DNA of 64,000 nt from Priestia megaterium NBRC 15308 = ATCC 14581 (GCF_000832985.1 NZ_CP009920.1:3528501-3592500), one strand, 5' to 3'; positions 18,108-27,898 are shown, counted from the stretch's first letter. Program-made: numbers and translations. Notes: generated by a model from the sequence alone, not told the origin.

Positions 18108-19400
18108 GTGAAAATTACGATTTCAGAAGCAAGCAAGCATGTAGGAAAAGAAGTAACAATTGGTGCTTGGTTAGCGAATAAACGTTCAAGTGGTAAAATT
18201 GCCTTTTTACAGCTGCGCGATGGATCAGGATTTATGCAAGGGGTAGTTGTAAAAGCTGAAGTAGAAGAAGAAACTTTTAAATTAGCTAAATCTATGACGC
18301 AAGAATCATCACTATATGTAACAGGTATAGTACGTGAAGATGAGCGCTCACCGTTTGGCTATGAATTAACAGTTACAAGCCTTGAAGTTATTCATGAAGC
18401 TGTTGATTATCCAATTACGCCAAAAGAACATGGAACAGAGTTCTTAATGGATAACCGTCATTTATGGCTGCGTTCTAAACGTCAACATGCTGTTATGAAG
18501 GTTCGTAACGAAATTATTCGTGCAACGTATGAATTCTTTAACGAAAACGGGTTTACAAAAGTAGATCCGCCAATCCTAACAGGAAGTGCTCCTGAAGGAA
18601 CAACAGAATTATTCCACACGAAATATTTTGACGAAGATGCATATCTTTCTCAAAGTGGACAGCTTTATATGGAAGCAGCGGCAATGGCGCTTGGAAAAGT
18701 ATTTTCATTCGGTCCAACGTTCCGTGCTGAAAAATCTAAAACACGCCGTCATTTAATTGAGTTTTGGATGATTGAACCAGAGATGGCTTTCTACCAATTC
18801 GAAGATAACTTGAAAGTACAGGAAGAGTATGTGTCTCATGTCGTACAGTCTGTTTTAACAAACTGTAAGTTAGAGTTAAATGTACTAGGCCGTGATACAT
18901 CTAAGTTAGAACAAATTAAAGCGCCATTCCCTCGTATTTCGTACGATGACGCTCTTAAATTCTTACATGAAAAAGGATTTACAGACATTCAGTGGGGAGA
19001 TGACTTTGGAGCACCGCATGAAACGGCTATCGCAGAAAGCTATGACAAGCCGGTATTCATTACACACTATCCAACGTCATTAAAACCATTTTATATGCAG
19101 CCAGATCCAACAAATGAAGACGTAGTATTATGCGCAGACTTAATCGCACCAGAAGGCTACGGAGAAATCATTGGAGGCTCTGAACGTATTCATGATCAAG
19201 AGCTTTTAGCTCAGCGTGTAGAAGAGCACAAATTAGATACTGAAACGTATAAGTGGTATTTAGAGCTTCGTAAGTATGGCTCAGTTCCACATTCAGGATT
19301 TGGTTTAGGCCTTGAGCGTACGGTAGCATGGATTAGCGGCGTAGAACACGTTCGTGAAACGATTCCATTCCCACGCTTATTAAACCGTCTATACCCGTAA
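18108..19400 (+). CDS. asnS: Asparaginyl-tRNA synthetase
   Basis: 430-residue class IIb synthetase. The N-terminal OB-fold anticodon-binding domain (about 1-105) precedes the catalytic domain with motif 2 ([21 protein letters not shown] region) and motif 3 ([12 protein letters not shown]). GTG 18108 is chosen because TTGGAGGGA lies at the right distance and the N-terminus [13 protein letters not shown] fits the family; the upstream in-frame codons overlap the aspB terminator. No T-box leader was recognised. Confidence 0.95.
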   Translation: MKITISEASKHVGKEVTIGAWLANKRSSGKIAFLQLRDGSGFMQGVVVKAEVEEETFKLAKSMTQESSLYVTGIVREDERSPFGYELTVTSLEVIHEAVDYPITPKEHGTEFLMDNRHLWLRSKRQHAVMKVRNEIIRATYEFFNENGFTKVDPPILTGSAPEGTTELFHTKYFDEDAYLSQSGQLYMEAAAMALGKVFSFGPTFRAEKSKTRRHLIEFWMIEPEMAFYQFEDNLKVQEEYVSHVVQSVLTNCKLELNVLGRDTSKLEQIKAPFPRISYDDALKFLHEKGFTDIQWGDDFGAPHETAIAESYDKPVFITHYPTSLKPFYMQPDPTNEDVVLCADLIAPEGYGEIIGGSERIHDQELLAQRVEEHKLDTETYKWYLELRKYGSVPHSGFGLGLERTVAWISGVEHVRETIPFPRLLNRLYP

Positions 19401-19407
19401 GGAAGTG

Positions 19408-19446
19408 AAAAAAGTATTCTGACTCTTGTAGTCAGGATACTTTTTT
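19408..19446 (+). terminator. Terminator after asnS
   Basis: AAAAAGTATTCTGACT and AGTCAGGATACTTTTTT form a strong stem with a short loop. Confidence 0.9.
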
Positions 19447-19736
19447 AGCTTTTTTTATGAATCATAAAAAGAAAAGAAAAACGAGGCTTTTACTTATATC
19501 ATAAGAAAACAAAGGCAAACATAGAAAAGAGCCTAACTTAAAAGGGAGTTGCAATTCTCGAAAAAATAAGTTAGTGTAATATTCTTGGAAGGAAGTCATC
19601 GTTCATATATATTTTATATGTGCAGAGCAATGGTACGGTTTCAGCGGAAAGTTTTACATAGAAGCTTTTTTAGCTTCGAATAATTATTACTTTGACTATA
19701 AACTTCATGATATACTAACTACTGAGGTGTTCGGAT
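19447..19736. other. Non-coding gap between asnS and dnaD
   Basis: No gene seen. It contains an inverted repeat CTAACTTA (19533-19540) / TAAGTTAG (19567-19574) and a small hairpin GAAGC-GCTTC (19661-19677). TTGACT followed by TATACT occurs just before dnaD, but the spacer is only about 13 bases, so this is a doubtful promoter. Confidence 0.4.
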
Positions 19737-20444
19737 ATGAAAAAAGAAACGTTAATTGAATGGTTTGAACAAGGCACAGTTTCAATTCCGAAGCTGCTGT
19801 TTAATCACTATAGCGATTTGGGAATGAACGAAACGGAATTCATGACGTTAATGCATATTTATGTTTCCATTGAAGGCGGTGAAGGTTTCCCGACACCTAA
19901 CGAATTGGCGGCAAAAATGAGTATTTCAAGTGCTGTCTGTATGGATACGCTGCGAGCATTAATTCAGCGCGGCTTTTTATCTATTGAGCAAGATCAACAG
20001 CAAAACGCCCTTATTTGTGAACGTTATTCATTAAAACCGCTTTGGGAAAAGCTTATTCATCATATGATGCAAGAAACAAGAGAAGTAGAAAAAAGTGAAG
20101 AAGAACAAGAAGAGCTTAATTTATATACAATGTTTGAAAAAGAGTTCGGCAGAGCATTGTCTCCGTTTGAATGCGAAACGCTAGCGATGTGGATTGATCA
20201 AGATCATCATGATCCTATTATTATTAAAGCGGCACTAAGAGAGTCGGTGATGTCTGGAAAATTAAACTTCCGGTATATTGATCGGATTTTATTTGAATGG
20301 AAGAAAAATGGTATTCAGACCATTGATCAAGCCCGCAAGCATAGCCAAAAATTTCGTCAAAATCAACAGCCCAAAAAACTATCTTCTGTTAACCCTTCTC
20401 AGTCTACATCAGCCATTCCTTTTTTTAACTGGCTAGAGCAATGA
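19737..20444 (+). CDS. dnaD: DNA replication initiation protein DnaD
   Basis: 235-residue primosomal protein that acts with DnaB and DnaI to load the replicative helicase. It has an N-terminal winged helix (about 1-100) and a C-terminal DnaB_2-type domain beginning FEKEFGRALSPFECETLAMWID (about 128-195), then a flexible Gln-rich tail. The dnaD-nth-ypoC-ponA-recU order matches B. subtilis. Confidence 0.93.
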   Translation: MKKETLIEWFEQGTVSIPKLLFNHYSDLGMNETEFMTLMHIYVSIEGGEGFPTPNELAAKMSISSAVCMDTLRALIQRGFLSIEQDQQQNALICERYSLKPLWEKLIHHMMQETREVEKSEEEQEELNLYTMFEKEFGRALSPFECETLAMWIDQDHHDPIIIKAALRESVMSGKLNFRYIDRILFEWKKNGIQTIDQARKHSQKFRQNQQPKKLSSVNPSQSTSAIPFFNWLEQ

Positions 20445-20450
20445 CAGGAT

Positions 20451-20499
20451 AAAAAGCTGTTTCAAGATCCAAGTAATTGAATCTTGAAGCAGCTTTTTT
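20451..20499 (+). terminator. Terminator after dnaD
   Basis: AAAAAGCTGTTTCAAGAT and ATCTTGAAGCAGCTTTTTT form a long stem with a 12-base loop. Confidence 0.9.
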
Positions 20500-20584
20500 A
20501 AAAGAATATGGACAAAAGTAGCATTTGACAGGAACCCTATTGTAAAATAGGAGGGAACTACCTGTAAGGAGAAGGAGAACTAGT

Positions 20585-21256
20585 ATGTTAACGTTAAAAC
20601 AAATCAGACAGTGCCTAGATGCTATGGCGGAAATGTTTCCTGACGCCCACTGTGAGTTAAATCATCGGAATCCCTTTGATTTAGTCATTGCTGTGGCGCT
20701 ATCTGCTCAGTGCACAGATGCTCTAGTCAACCGCGTAACAGCGGATTTATTCAAAAAATATCAAACGCCCGAAGACTATTTAGCCGTTTCGTTAGAAGAG
20801 CTGCAGCAAGATATTAGATCAATCGGCTTATATAGAAACAAAGCTAAAAATATTCAAAAGCTCTGCCGTATGCTCATTGATGAGTATGGAGGAGAAGTTC
20901 CAACAGATCGTGATGAGCTGACCAATCTTCCAGGAGTAGGGCGTAAGACGGCTAATGTTGTTGTATCCGTAGCTTTTGGAGTACCGTCAATAGCAGTAGA
21001 TACGCATGTAGAACGTGTAAGTAAACGCCTTGGGATTTGCAGGTGGAAAGATTCTGTTTTGGAAGTAGAAAAAACGCTAATGAGAAAAGTTCCGAAAGAT
21101 GAATGGTCAGTTACGCATCATCGACTTATCTTTTTTGGACGCTATCACTGTAAGGCACAGTCTCCTCAATGTCATGTCTGCCCGGTTCTTGATCTTTGCC
21201 GAGAAGGAAAGAAACGAATGAAAGGAAAAGAGAAGAAGATAGATGTTACCGATTGA
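20585..21256 (+). CDS. nth: Endonuclease III (DNA glycosylase/AP lyase)
   Basis: 223-residue base-excision repair enzyme for oxidised pyrimidines. Helix-hairpin-helix LPGVGRKTANVV with the catalytic Lys, the catalytic Asp in AVDTHVERVS, and a [4Fe-4S] loop C-x6-C-x2-C-x5-C (CKAQSPQCHVCPVLDLC) near residues 187-203. The ATG follows AAGGAGAAGGAGAACTAGT. The last 14 bases overlap ypoC. Confidence 0.95.
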   Translation: MLTLKQIRQCLDAMAEMFPDAHCELNHRNPFDLVIAVALSAQCTDALVNRVTADLFKKYQTPEDYLAVSLEELQQDIRSIGLYRNKAKNIQKLCRMLIDEYGGEVPTDRDELTNLPGVGRKTANVVVSVAFGVPSIAVDTHVERVSKRLGICRWKDSVLEVEKTLMRKVPKDEWSVTHHRLIFFGRYHCKAQSPQCHVCPVLDLCREGKKRMKGKEKKIDVTD

Positions 21257-21734
21257 AGTGCCGTCACATTTCATATGCGAACCATTCTATTCAAAAGAAG
21301 ATCGGATTCTTGAAGTGGGTGGAAAAAATTATTTTGCTTATGATATTTTATACGATGTACATAAAGAAACGAAAACACCCTGGAGGGATGTTCAAAAGAA
21401 TATACGGCCATTTTTTGAAAAGTGGGAAACTCAAAGGGAAGAACTGCATACGCTTTTTTCTCTGCGAAAAGCAAAAGAAGCAGCCCCTTGTATGAAACAA
21501 GCTGCTGCTATGTATATTAGTTTACTGTTTTGGATTAACGGACAGCCCGTTCGGCGTTTAAATCGGCTGCAAGAAGATATAGCGGACCTAACCTATAAGC
21601 CTATTAACTGTGCTGAGAGACTTGTGTTTTTGCTGCAGCGAGTTTCTTCTTATCAAGCGTATATTCAGCTGACAGAGTTATTTAATGAGCTGCGTAAGCA
21701 GTATGCAAAAATGCTTATTCTTCACAAGAAATAA
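21243..21734 (+). CDS. ypoC: YpoC family protein
   Basis: 163-residue soluble protein of unknown function, predicted mainly helical. The conserved EDRILEVGGKNYFAYDILYD region is near the N-terminus. It overlaps the end of nth by 14 bases, which suggests translational coupling, and converges with ponA. The same nth-ypoC-ponA arrangement is found in B. subtilis; no catalytic motif was recognised. Confidence 0.85.
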   Translation: MLPIEVPSHFICEPFYSKEDRILEVGGKNYFAYDILYDVHKETKTPWRDVQKNIRPFFEKWETQREELHTLFSLRKAKEAAPCMKQAAAMYISLLFWINGQPVRRLNRLQEDIADLTYKPINCAERLVFLLQRVSSYQAYIQLTELFNELRKQYAKMLILHKK

Positions 21735-21760
21735 AGCCCCTACACGTGTAGGGGCTTTTT
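21733..21760. terminator. Bidirectional terminator between ypoC and ponA
   Basis: AAAGCCCCTACAC and GTGTAGGGGCTTT form a perfect stem with T runs in both directions between convergent genes. Confidence 0.92.
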
Positions 21761-21769
21761 ACTGCTACG

Positions 21770-24604
21770 TTAATTTTCAGTTGTTGGCTCTTGCTGCGGT
21801 GTAGCAGATGTTGACGGCGTCGATGGTGTAGCAGGGGTTGTTGGTGGTGTCTGACTTCCTGAGTCACTTCCACCGTTGTCTGCTGGAGGAGTTGTTGTGC
21901 CTCCGTTATTACTGTTGTTGCCGCTGTTACCATCGTTAGCATTGCCGCTATCATTATTGTTATTATCGGTATTGCCGCTATTGTTACCGCCGTTATTGCT
22001 GCCATTATTGTTGTTTTGGTTATCATCCGGCTGAGTAGATGAATCGTCACCTTGATCAGAGCCGTTGTTTTGATCAGGGTTGCTATTGTCTTCATTTTGA
22101 TTATCGTCCGTTGTTCCGTCATCTTCAGGCTTAGTAGAATCATCTTCGGTAGCTTGATCTGATGAATCAGGGACTTTTACAGAAGAACTAGCGCTTTCGC
22201 CCGTATTTGTTGTTACGGTGAAACTATACGTTGCGCCTGGTGCTGGGTTGGAAATTGTTTTTCCACCGGCTCCTGCGCCAGATGCGAGTTGTTCAGAACC
22301 GTTAGGAGATGACATTGTGACTGTAAAGGTCGTATCACTGGCTGCGTTTGAAGCTGACCAGTTAACTGAAATTGCTCCTCCGCTATACGAAGCAGTAATT
22401 TTTGGCTTCACATCTTTATTGTCTTTATTGTCTTTTTTCTCTTTTTTGTCCTCTTTTTTCTCTTCTTTCTTTTCTTCTTTTTCTTTCTTCACAAACGTTT
22501 GAGATACTTTTGTCGGTGCAGTACCGCGTACAAAGTATTCTTTAGTAATTAAGCTCGAAGGAGTAGAGCCGCTTGGGCGTTTTAAGTCTTTGCCCGTTGG
22601 TTTTTCCACGGAACGTTCAACTACGCTGTCCGGCTGCTTGAAACTTCCTTTAGGTTTGCCTTCAGAAATATGAGTAATAACATGCTTAAAGATATTTTTT
22701 GCCATGCCTGTTTCATTAGGACTTAAAATATAGCCATCTTTAGCAGTTTCATAGCCTGTCCATACAGAAATCGTATAGTTTGGCGTAAACCCATTAAACC
22801 AAACGTCTTTTTCACCAGCGTCTGGAATGTTGTATCGTTGTTTTTCTGCAGCACTAAAGTTCGAAGTTCCCGTTTTACCCGCAATTTCTAATCCTGGTGT
22901 ACGAACAGCACGAGCTGTACCATATGATTCGTTTACAACAGATTTCATCATGTCCGTCATCATAAATGCCGTGTAATCTTGCATTGCGCGTTTTGATTTT
23001 GGTGTTAAATCAATTTCTGTTCCATCTGGGAATTTTACCTTTGTCACTGTATGAGGTGCATTGTACATACCTTCATTTGCAAAAGCGCTATAGGCTCCAG
23101 CCATTTGCAGCGGTGTAACACCTGTACGGAATCCTCCGATAGAATAAGATTCAGAATAAGCTTCGCCGTCTTCTTCGTCTAATTTTAGCCCAAGGCCCGT
23201 AGCGAACTCTTTTGCTTTGTCCGCACCGGTTGCTTGAAACGCTTTTAAAGCAGGGATATTCAGTGAACGTCCTAATGCTTCACGCGCTGAAACCCAGCCT
23301 TTATAGTTTCGTCCGAAGTTTCGGATTGGCGTGCCGTTTGAATAATGATATTCTTCATCTTTTAGCGGTTGTCCAGTGGACCACTTTAAGTTCTCAATCG
23401 CTGGACCGTAATCTAAGATCGGCTTAATGGTTGAGCCGGGCTGGCGTCTCATATTTGTTGCAAAGTTTAAGCCGCCTGATACACGATTACGTCCGCCTCC
23501 AATTGCTTGAATACCGCCTGTTTCATTATCTACAACGACAAGACCTGCTTGGAATTTATCGTTCGGGAAGTTGACTACTTTGTTATTCATCACATCATCC
23601 ACATAGTCCTGAGCATTAGTGTCAAGCGTTGTATAAATTTCTAAGCCCGCAGAAAATGGATCCGCGTCTGTTTTCTTTTTTACTTCTTCGATTACTTGAT
23701 CAATAAATACATCGTACTTAGATGTTGATTCAGTTTGTTTAGCTAAGTGAGCCTGTACATCTACTTGTTTTGCTTTGTCGGCCTCGGCTTGTGTAATGAA
23801 GCCGTTTTTAGCCATTAAGTTTAATACTGTGTTACGGCGTTTAGTAGCATTCTCTGGGTTTGTAACTGGGTTATAAGTAGTTGGCGCTTTTGGTAAGCCT
23901 GCCAACATAGCAGCTTCATCAAGAGTTAAATCTTTTACGCTTTTAACTCCGTAAAATTTCTCAGCTGCTCGTTCAATACCGTATACTTCACCTGATGCGA
24001 AATATATTTTGTTTAAATACATTTCAAGAATTTGTTGCTTGGAATATTTACGCTCAAGCTGGTAAGCTAACCACATTTCTTGTACTTTACGTTTAACCGT
24101 CTTCTTTGGTGATAAGAACGAATTCTTTACCACTTGCTGAGTAATCGTGCTACCGCCCTCAGCACCGAAGCCGTTTTTAAAGTTCGCCATTAATGCTCCG
24201 CCAATTCGGTAAAAGTCGACGCCGTGATGTTTATAAAAACGAACGTCTTCCGTAGCGATAAATGCGTTTTTGACGACTTGAGGGATTTCATCGTATTGCA
24301 CATATGTACGTTTTTGAGCTCCAATTTCTTTTACAACTGTCTTTCCATCGTTTGCATATACTTTAGATGAAAAAGAGTTTTTTAATACCGAGTCATCAAC
24401 TTTTGGAGCATCGCTTATCATAGCAAAAAAAGTTCCCACTCCGGCAATGAGCCCGATGATTCCTATTAGTAAAACTGCGGCAACAATTTTACGAAATAGG
24501 CCTCCTTTTTTCTTCTTTTTCGGTTTTCCTTGAGATTTACCTTCTGGTTTGTTGTCATTCATAGCTCTTCGTCGTTCTTCACGAGAGCGATAATTATCTG
24601 ACAT
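21770..24604 (-). CDS. ponA: Class A penicillin-binding protein 1A/1B with FN3 and Asn/Asp-rich tail
   Basis: 944-residue bifunctional peptidoglycan synthase. A basic cytoplasmic leader precedes one transmembrane helix (about 37-62). The GT51 transglycosylase has EDVRFYKHHGVD and GGSTITQQVVKN. The transpeptidase has the active-site STIKP (SxxK) and KTGTS. An FN3-like domain (about 735-805) follows a Lys/Glu-rich linker, then a long low-complexity Asn/Asp/Gly/Ser tail ending in Thr/Pro/Ser. It pairs with recU, 63 bases upstream in the same direction... recU is actually downstream in coordinates and transcribed first, as in the B. subtilis recU-ponA operon. Confidence 0.93.
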   Translation of the reverse strand: MSDNYRSREERRRAMNDNKPEGKSQGKPKKKKKGGLFRKIVAAVLLIGIIGLIAGVGTFFAMISDAPKVDDSVLKNSFSSKVYANDGKTVVKEIGAQKRTYVQYDEIPQVVKNAFIATEDVRFYKHHGVDFYRIGGALMANFKNGFGAEGGSTITQQVVKNSFLSPKKTVKRKVQEMWLAYQLERKYSKQQILEMYLNKIYFASGEVYGIERAAEKFYGVKSVKDLTLDEAAMLAGLPKAPTTYNPVTNPENATKRRNTVLNLMAKNGFITQAEADKAKQVDVQAHLAKQTESTSKYDVFIDQVIEEVKKKTDADPFSAGLEIYTTLDTNAQDYVDDVMNNKVVNFPNDKFQAGLVVVDNETGGIQAIGGGRNRVSGGLNFATNMRRQPGSTIKPILDYGPAIENLKWSTGQPLKDEEYHYSNGTPIRNFGRNYKGWVSAREALGRSLNIPALKAFQATGADKAKEFATGLGLKLDEEDGEAYSESYSIGGFRTGVTPLQMAGAYSAFANEGMYNAPHTVTKVKFPDGTEIDLTPKSKRAMQDYTAFMMTDMMKSVVNESYGTARAVRTPGLEIAGKTGTSNFSAAEKQRYNIPDAGEKDVWFNGFTPNYTISVWTGYETAKDGYILSPNETGMAKNIFKHVITHISEGKPKGSFKQPDSVVERSVEKPTGKDLKRPSGSTPSSLITKEYFVRGTAPTKVSQTFVKKEKEEKKEEKKEDKKEKKDNKDNKDVKPKITASYSGGAISVNWSASNAASDTTFTVTMSSPNGSEQLASGAGAGGKTISNPAPGATYSFTVTTNTGESASSSVKVPDSSDQATEDDSTKPEDDGTTDDNQNEDNSNPDQNNGSDQGDDSSTQPDDNQNNNNGSNNGGNNSGNTDNNNNDSGNANDGNSGNNSNNGGTTTPPADNGGSDSGSQTPPTTPATPSTPSTSATPQQEPTTEN

Positions 24605-24667
24605 AAAAACTCCTACCTTTCAACGCATTGTAAGAGAATGATTTCCGTAAACATATATATCATACTC

Positions 24668-25267
24668 TTAAAAGTATAATTTATCTATAGTTTTTATGTA
24701 ATCGATTCTCGGATGGTAACCAAGTTCGATGAAATGTCCTTTTTTTTCAATATCTGCCTTAGGGATTGATTTTCGTCCATCTTTTTTCATGGCATCCCAA
24801 TAAGGAAAAAGGAACTGTGCTTCGAACAAGTATATTTCTTGTAAAGTAGAGAACATTAATATAACGAAACAAATCCCGTTTTGTTTCACAATTTGCTTCA
24901 TATGTTCAATTTGATGTTCATGAAAATTACGCAGCGGAAATGAGGTTTTATTTCTCGTTTCTTTTGCTTCAAAGTCAAGGTGTTTTCCTTTATAGACTCC
25001 ATTATAGTCTGTAGTAGAAGCCTGTTTAAAATAAGCTTCCTTAATAACAGCGGCACTTCTCTTCGGATAGTCTACTTTTACAATTTGAACAGGGGTTGGT
25101 TTTTTGTGAACAATGGCTATTCCTTTTGAAACATAGTATTCGTTTGTTTCGTTTAAATCGTCCTCCAGCGTCATACCACGATTGCTATAGCTAGCTTCTA
25201 GCTTTTTAGGGGAAGGACTGCTGGTATTCAATGGCTTATAGGCCTTTCCGTTAGGATAGCGAATCAT
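24668..25267 (-). CDS. recU: Holliday junction resolvase RecU
   Basis: 199-residue endonuclease that cleaves Holliday junctions with Ruv[19 protein letters not shown] and the catalytic [19 protein letters not shown] region with its acidic residues are closely conserved with B. subtilis RecU. I start at ATG 25267 (MIRYPNGK) since GGAGTGATGG lies at the right spacing; an extra MMV could be added upstream. It is the first gene of the recU-ponA pair. Confidence 0.95.
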   Translation of the reverse strand: MIRYPNGKAYKPLNTSSPSPKKLEASYSNRGMTLEDDLNETNEYYVSKGIAIVHKKPTPVQIVKVDYPKRSAAVIKEAYFKQASTTDYNGVYKGKHLDFEAKETRNKTSFPLRNFHEHQIEHMKQIVKQNGICFVILMFSTLQEIYLFEAQFLFPYWDAMKKDGRKSIPKADIEKKGHFIELGYHPRIDYIKTIDKLYF

Positions 25268-25340
25268 AACCATCACTCCTTTAGTGTAAATCTATTAAAC
25301 AAACAAATTCTATTATACCAAATCCTACAAATAAAAATAG

Positions 25341-26336
25341 ATGAAAGAAGATGAAGAGATGTCACTCAATAGTTCGGAACAAGCGCTGTTGACGGCGATT
25401 AAAAAAACCACAGACAAGCTGAATATTGATAATATATCAAGAACCCAGGCTTATGCAACTTTTTATCATAGATATCCTGAAGTAAAGTGGGCATTTCTCG
25501 CAAGTATGGTGTCACGAAACGCAGGATGGAATATGTGTGATTTGCAAGGGAAAAACATGAAAAAAGCGTTATCAAAGCAAACGCGCGATTTATTATTTTT
25601 GACGTATGAAAGAGCAAATTGGCTTATTTTTAAAGATGTCTTCCCGCAATTACTATTGTATGCTGTTTCGCGTAAAAAACATGTCTCTTACGTTCATTTA
25701 CTTCCCTATTTAAATGTTTCATCTTTTATCGAAGAGCAGTGGAGACAATTTATGCAGAGACCTTGTGAACTGCAGCTTATTCATGCGTTAATTGTGAATG
25801 AGCAGCATGTTATTCAACAGCCCGTTATTGAACAGCCTTTTTATCAAGATAGAGTGTTTAAAACTACGCTGTTTTTTTTTCAAGATATATTCCACTTTAG
25901 TTCCGTCCTTTTTCCTACTACAAAAGGGGAGCTATACGGTTGTTCTGTTCATGATTTTACAAAAGTAAATAATCGGATTGATTTGGGAAAGAAATTAGCG
26001 GCTTTATTATTTCATGAAAAGTATTATCCCTTGTTTTATGAATTTTCTTTGAAAACAAAGCATACGGGTTCGAGATACGATTATGAGCAGTATTTTGTGA
26101 ATGAAATCAGTTGCTGTACACCTGCTCTTCGAAAGGTGTATCCGGCTATTAGACATCATGAAAGGAAGAGAGAAAAGTGGTTTTTAACGAAAAAAGAGGA
26201 GCAAAAGCTTATGAAAAAGCCGTCTTTTCCAAAGAAAGTTCATTTTACAAAGTGGTATCTTCAAAAGCAAAAGCAGCTGTATATATTAATGAAAGTAGCG
26301 CAAGTATTTAATGTAAATAAAAACGGTCACAAGTGA
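25341..26336 (+). CDS. yppC: YppC, DUF2515 family protein
   Basis: 331-residue soluble protein of the DUF2515 family, function unknown. Conserved features include NISRTQAYATFYHRYPEVKWAFLAS, VSRNAGWNMCDLQG and a basic C-terminal tail. It is divergent from recU, as in B. subtilis. The ATG at 25359 may be the true start. The stop codon lies inside the terminator stem that follows. Confidence 0.8.
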   Translation: MKEDEEMSLNSSEQALLTAIKKTTDKLNIDNISRTQAYATFYHRYPEVKWAFLASMVSRNAGWNMCDLQGKNMKKALSKQTRDLLFLTYERANWLIFKDVFPQLLLYAVSRKKHVSYVHLLPYLNVSSFIEEQWRQFMQRPCELQLIHALIVNEQHVIQQPVIEQPFYQDRVFKTTLFFFQDIFHFSSVLFPTTKGELYGCSVHDFTKVNNRIDLGKKLAALLFHEKYYPLFYEFSLKTKHTGSRYDYEQYFVNEISCCTPALRKVYPAIRHHERKREKWFLTKKEEQKLMKKPSFPKKVHFTKWYLQKQKQLYILMKVAQVFNVNKNGHK

Positions 26337-26345
26337 CCGTTTTGT
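26321..26345. terminator. Bidirectional terminator overlapping the yppC stop
   Basis: AAACGGTCAC and GTGACCGTTTT form a stem with an AA loop; the yppC TGA is within the right arm. The opposite strand serves the convergent sspM-like gene. Confidence 0.85.
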
Positions 26346-26347
26346 TC

Positions 26348-26449
26348 TTAAGTAGAAGGCTGGTTAGGACCGTTTAACTTTTTAGGATCACCGTAGGTTT
26401 TTGTTTCAGGCTTATTTTTAGGCTGTGATTTTTGCTGTTTGTTGGCCAT
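26348..26449 (-). CDS. sspM: SspM-like minor small acid-soluble spore protein
   Basis: 33-residue Lys/Gln/Pro-rich peptide, MANKQQKSQPKNKP..., ending LNGPNQPST. That C-terminus resembles the LGGPNRPST end of B. subtilis SspM, a minor forespore-specific protein. AGGAGGTGCCTAGAT precedes the ATG. SspM is encoded in this neighbourhood in B. subtilis, which supports the call. Too short for firm assignment by reading alone. Confidence 0.65.
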   Translation of the reverse strand: MANKQQKSQPKNKPETKTYGDPKKLNGPNQPST

Positions 26450-26676
26450 ATCTAGGCACCTCCTATCATGTTGTAATAAACGTTCAGCAGCGGAATGTAT
26501 CTGCTTAGCTGAAATGTCTATACTAGTGTTTTCAATATGTTCACTTTCGATTCACCATAAACGAAAATGTCGAAAACATCTTTCTTTGACGAATAGAAAC
26601 TAGTTTTGTCATGTGTGAAGGGACAATGAAGAAAAGAGAGAATACGTTATGCAAAGGAAAATTTGGAGGGATGGCG

Positions 26677-26931
26677 ATGAAACAAAGTATGGTTAAAACA
26701 AGCGAAATGATGACTTTATTAGATAGCTTACTAGAGCAAGTAGATTTAGTGGATAAAACGATGTCTACATCTATAAATGAAGCATTTACACATTGTGAAG
26801 AAACATATATGGAACAAGTTCATCGCATTGACCAATCACTGCAAGAAATTGAAGTAGCTGTGTATGAAAGCATGCCTTCCGAAACAGAATGGAATAGAAG
26901 CCGAAGAGAAATGGTTCTTCATACAGTATAA
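26677..26931 (+). CDS. yppD: YppD-like small helical protein
   Basis: 84 residues, acidic and predicted helical with heptad-like spacing (MMTLLDSLLEQVDLVDK, QVHRIDQSLQEIEVAV). Position between yppC and yppE suggests YppD, whose function is unknown. ATG 26677 is used because GGAGGG lies six bases upstream. Assignment rests on synteny and size, not on a recognised motif. Confidence 0.6.
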   Translation: MKQSMVKTSEMMTLLDSLLEQVDLVDKTMSTSINEAFTHCEETYMEQVHRIDQSLQEIEVAVYESMPSETEWNRSRREMVLHTV

Positions 26932-26976
26932 AGACTGTTTATGTTACAATAGTCATCGTAGAGGTGACGAATAACG

Positions 26977-27327
26977 ATGAATGAAGATGTGAAAAAAAGT
27001 ACGGAGATCATGTTTCAATATAATGAAGTAGCTGTAGAACGATTAGCGTCTATTCAACAGGAAGAAAATTATGAAGTGAAATTTTTTGAAGAAGTAAAGC
27101 CTTATGGAGATATTTTCTTCAAAGAACTTGATGAATGGGCTAGTCTCGTAACGGAATGGCTGAAGAAAGAGCGACCAAAATATATTCATGTTAATCAAAT
27201 AGAGACGTTAAAAGAAAATTTACAAAACGTTGTACTACAGTCGTTTTATCCCGAGACGCGAGAAAAGCGATTTAAAAAGATGTATCACTCAAATAAGTAT
27301 GTGCTCGAGTCGATATTGAATAATTAA
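26977..27327 (+). CDS. yppE: YppE, DUF1798 family protein
   Basis: 116-residue four-helix protein of the DUF1798 family. Motifs FFEEVKPYGDIFFKELDEW and SFYPETREKRFKKMYHSNKYVLESIL are characteristic. Function is unknown. The ribosome binding site is GTAGAGGTGACGAATA. It follows yppD by 45 bases and converges with a small unknown gene across repeat copy A. Confidence 0.82.
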   Translation: MNEDVKKSTEIMFQYNEVAVERLASIQQEENYEVKFFEEVKPYGDIFFKELDEWASLVTEWLKKERPKYIHVNQIETLKENLQNVVLQSFYPETREKRFKKMYHSNKYVLESILNN

Positions 27328-27370
27328 TCCCGGCCTTCCGTTGAGACTTATAAGGTGGGGATTTTCTATG

Positions 27371-27597
27371 TATGAGATTGTGACAAAAGTATTTTACACG
27401 AAATGAAAAACGAACTATCGATCAAAACTTTTGATTCGTAGTTCGTTTTTTTTGATGAGAAGCATAGGTTTCATTTGTTTTGTTCCTTCTAGCAGTTGAT
27501 TGGAGATCAACTGCGGTGTCATAAGCGGTTCAGCTCATGTATCCCATTTGTTCGTCTCAAGATTGGCTTCATTTTGTTATGTCCCAGCCTCTTTTTA
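27371..27597 (+). repeat. MITE-like dispersed repeat, copy A
   Basis: Begins GAGATTGTGACAAAAGTATT and ends TGTTATGTCCCAGCCTCTTT, matching the ends of copies B, C and D. It carries a terminator-like hairpin (AACGAACTA / TAGTTCG with eight T, about 27405-27452) and a second hairpin GCAGTTGAT-ATCAACTGC. It lies between convergent yppE and a small gene and stops about six bases from that gene's stop codon. Confidence 0.75.
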
Positions 27598-27602
27598 TCA
27601 TA

Positions 27603-27773
27603 TCAATCAAAGTCTTTTTGAGATTGGATAGAAACAGCTGGGTGATCTTGTGAAGCGACTGTATCGATATGATAATCAACTTTTTCAGTATGTTTAGAAG
27701 CAACGGCGTTATTTGTTTTAGTTGCTGCACTTTGGCCTTGCTTTTTATGATCAAAATGTTTTCCACGACTCAT
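27603..27773 (-). CDS. Small hydrophilic protein of unknown function (56 aa)
   Basis: MSRGKHFDHKKQGQS..., a 56-residue, polar, probably disordered protein preceded by AGGAGGTCTATCTC at ideal distance from ATG 27773. It is rich in Lys, His, Gln, Ser and Thr, like many small spore or stress proteins, but I recognise no family. Its stop codon is next to the terminal repeat of copy A. Confidence 0.6.
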   Translation of the reverse strand: MSRGKHFDHKKQGQSAATKTNNAVASKHTEKVDYHIDTVASQDHPAVSIQSQKDFD

Positions 27774-27860
27774 GAGATAGACCTCCTTTATTGAATACTA
27801 CGTTAAAGCTTTTATAGTATAAACAAGTCAAAAAAGAAGTATGTGTCCACTTTATAGGAA

Positions 27861-27888
27861 ACAAAGAAACCACCGATTTCTCGGTGGT
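27861..27888 (-). terminator. Terminator after yppF
   Basis: ACCACCGA-TTTC-TCGGTGGT, read on the minus strand, is followed by TTCTTTGTTT just past the yppF stop. Confidence 0.75.
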
Positions 27889-27898
27889 AGTAAAAAAA

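Noticed and set aside
19691-19716. TTGACT/TATACT promoter before dnaD
   Set aside because: The spacer is only about 13 bases, too short for a SigA promoter.
21715-22143. Open frame inside the 3' end of ponA (low-complexity Ile/Thr product)
   Set aside because: A frame-shifted shadow of the ponA Asn/Asp-rich tail; no start signal and no plausible protein.
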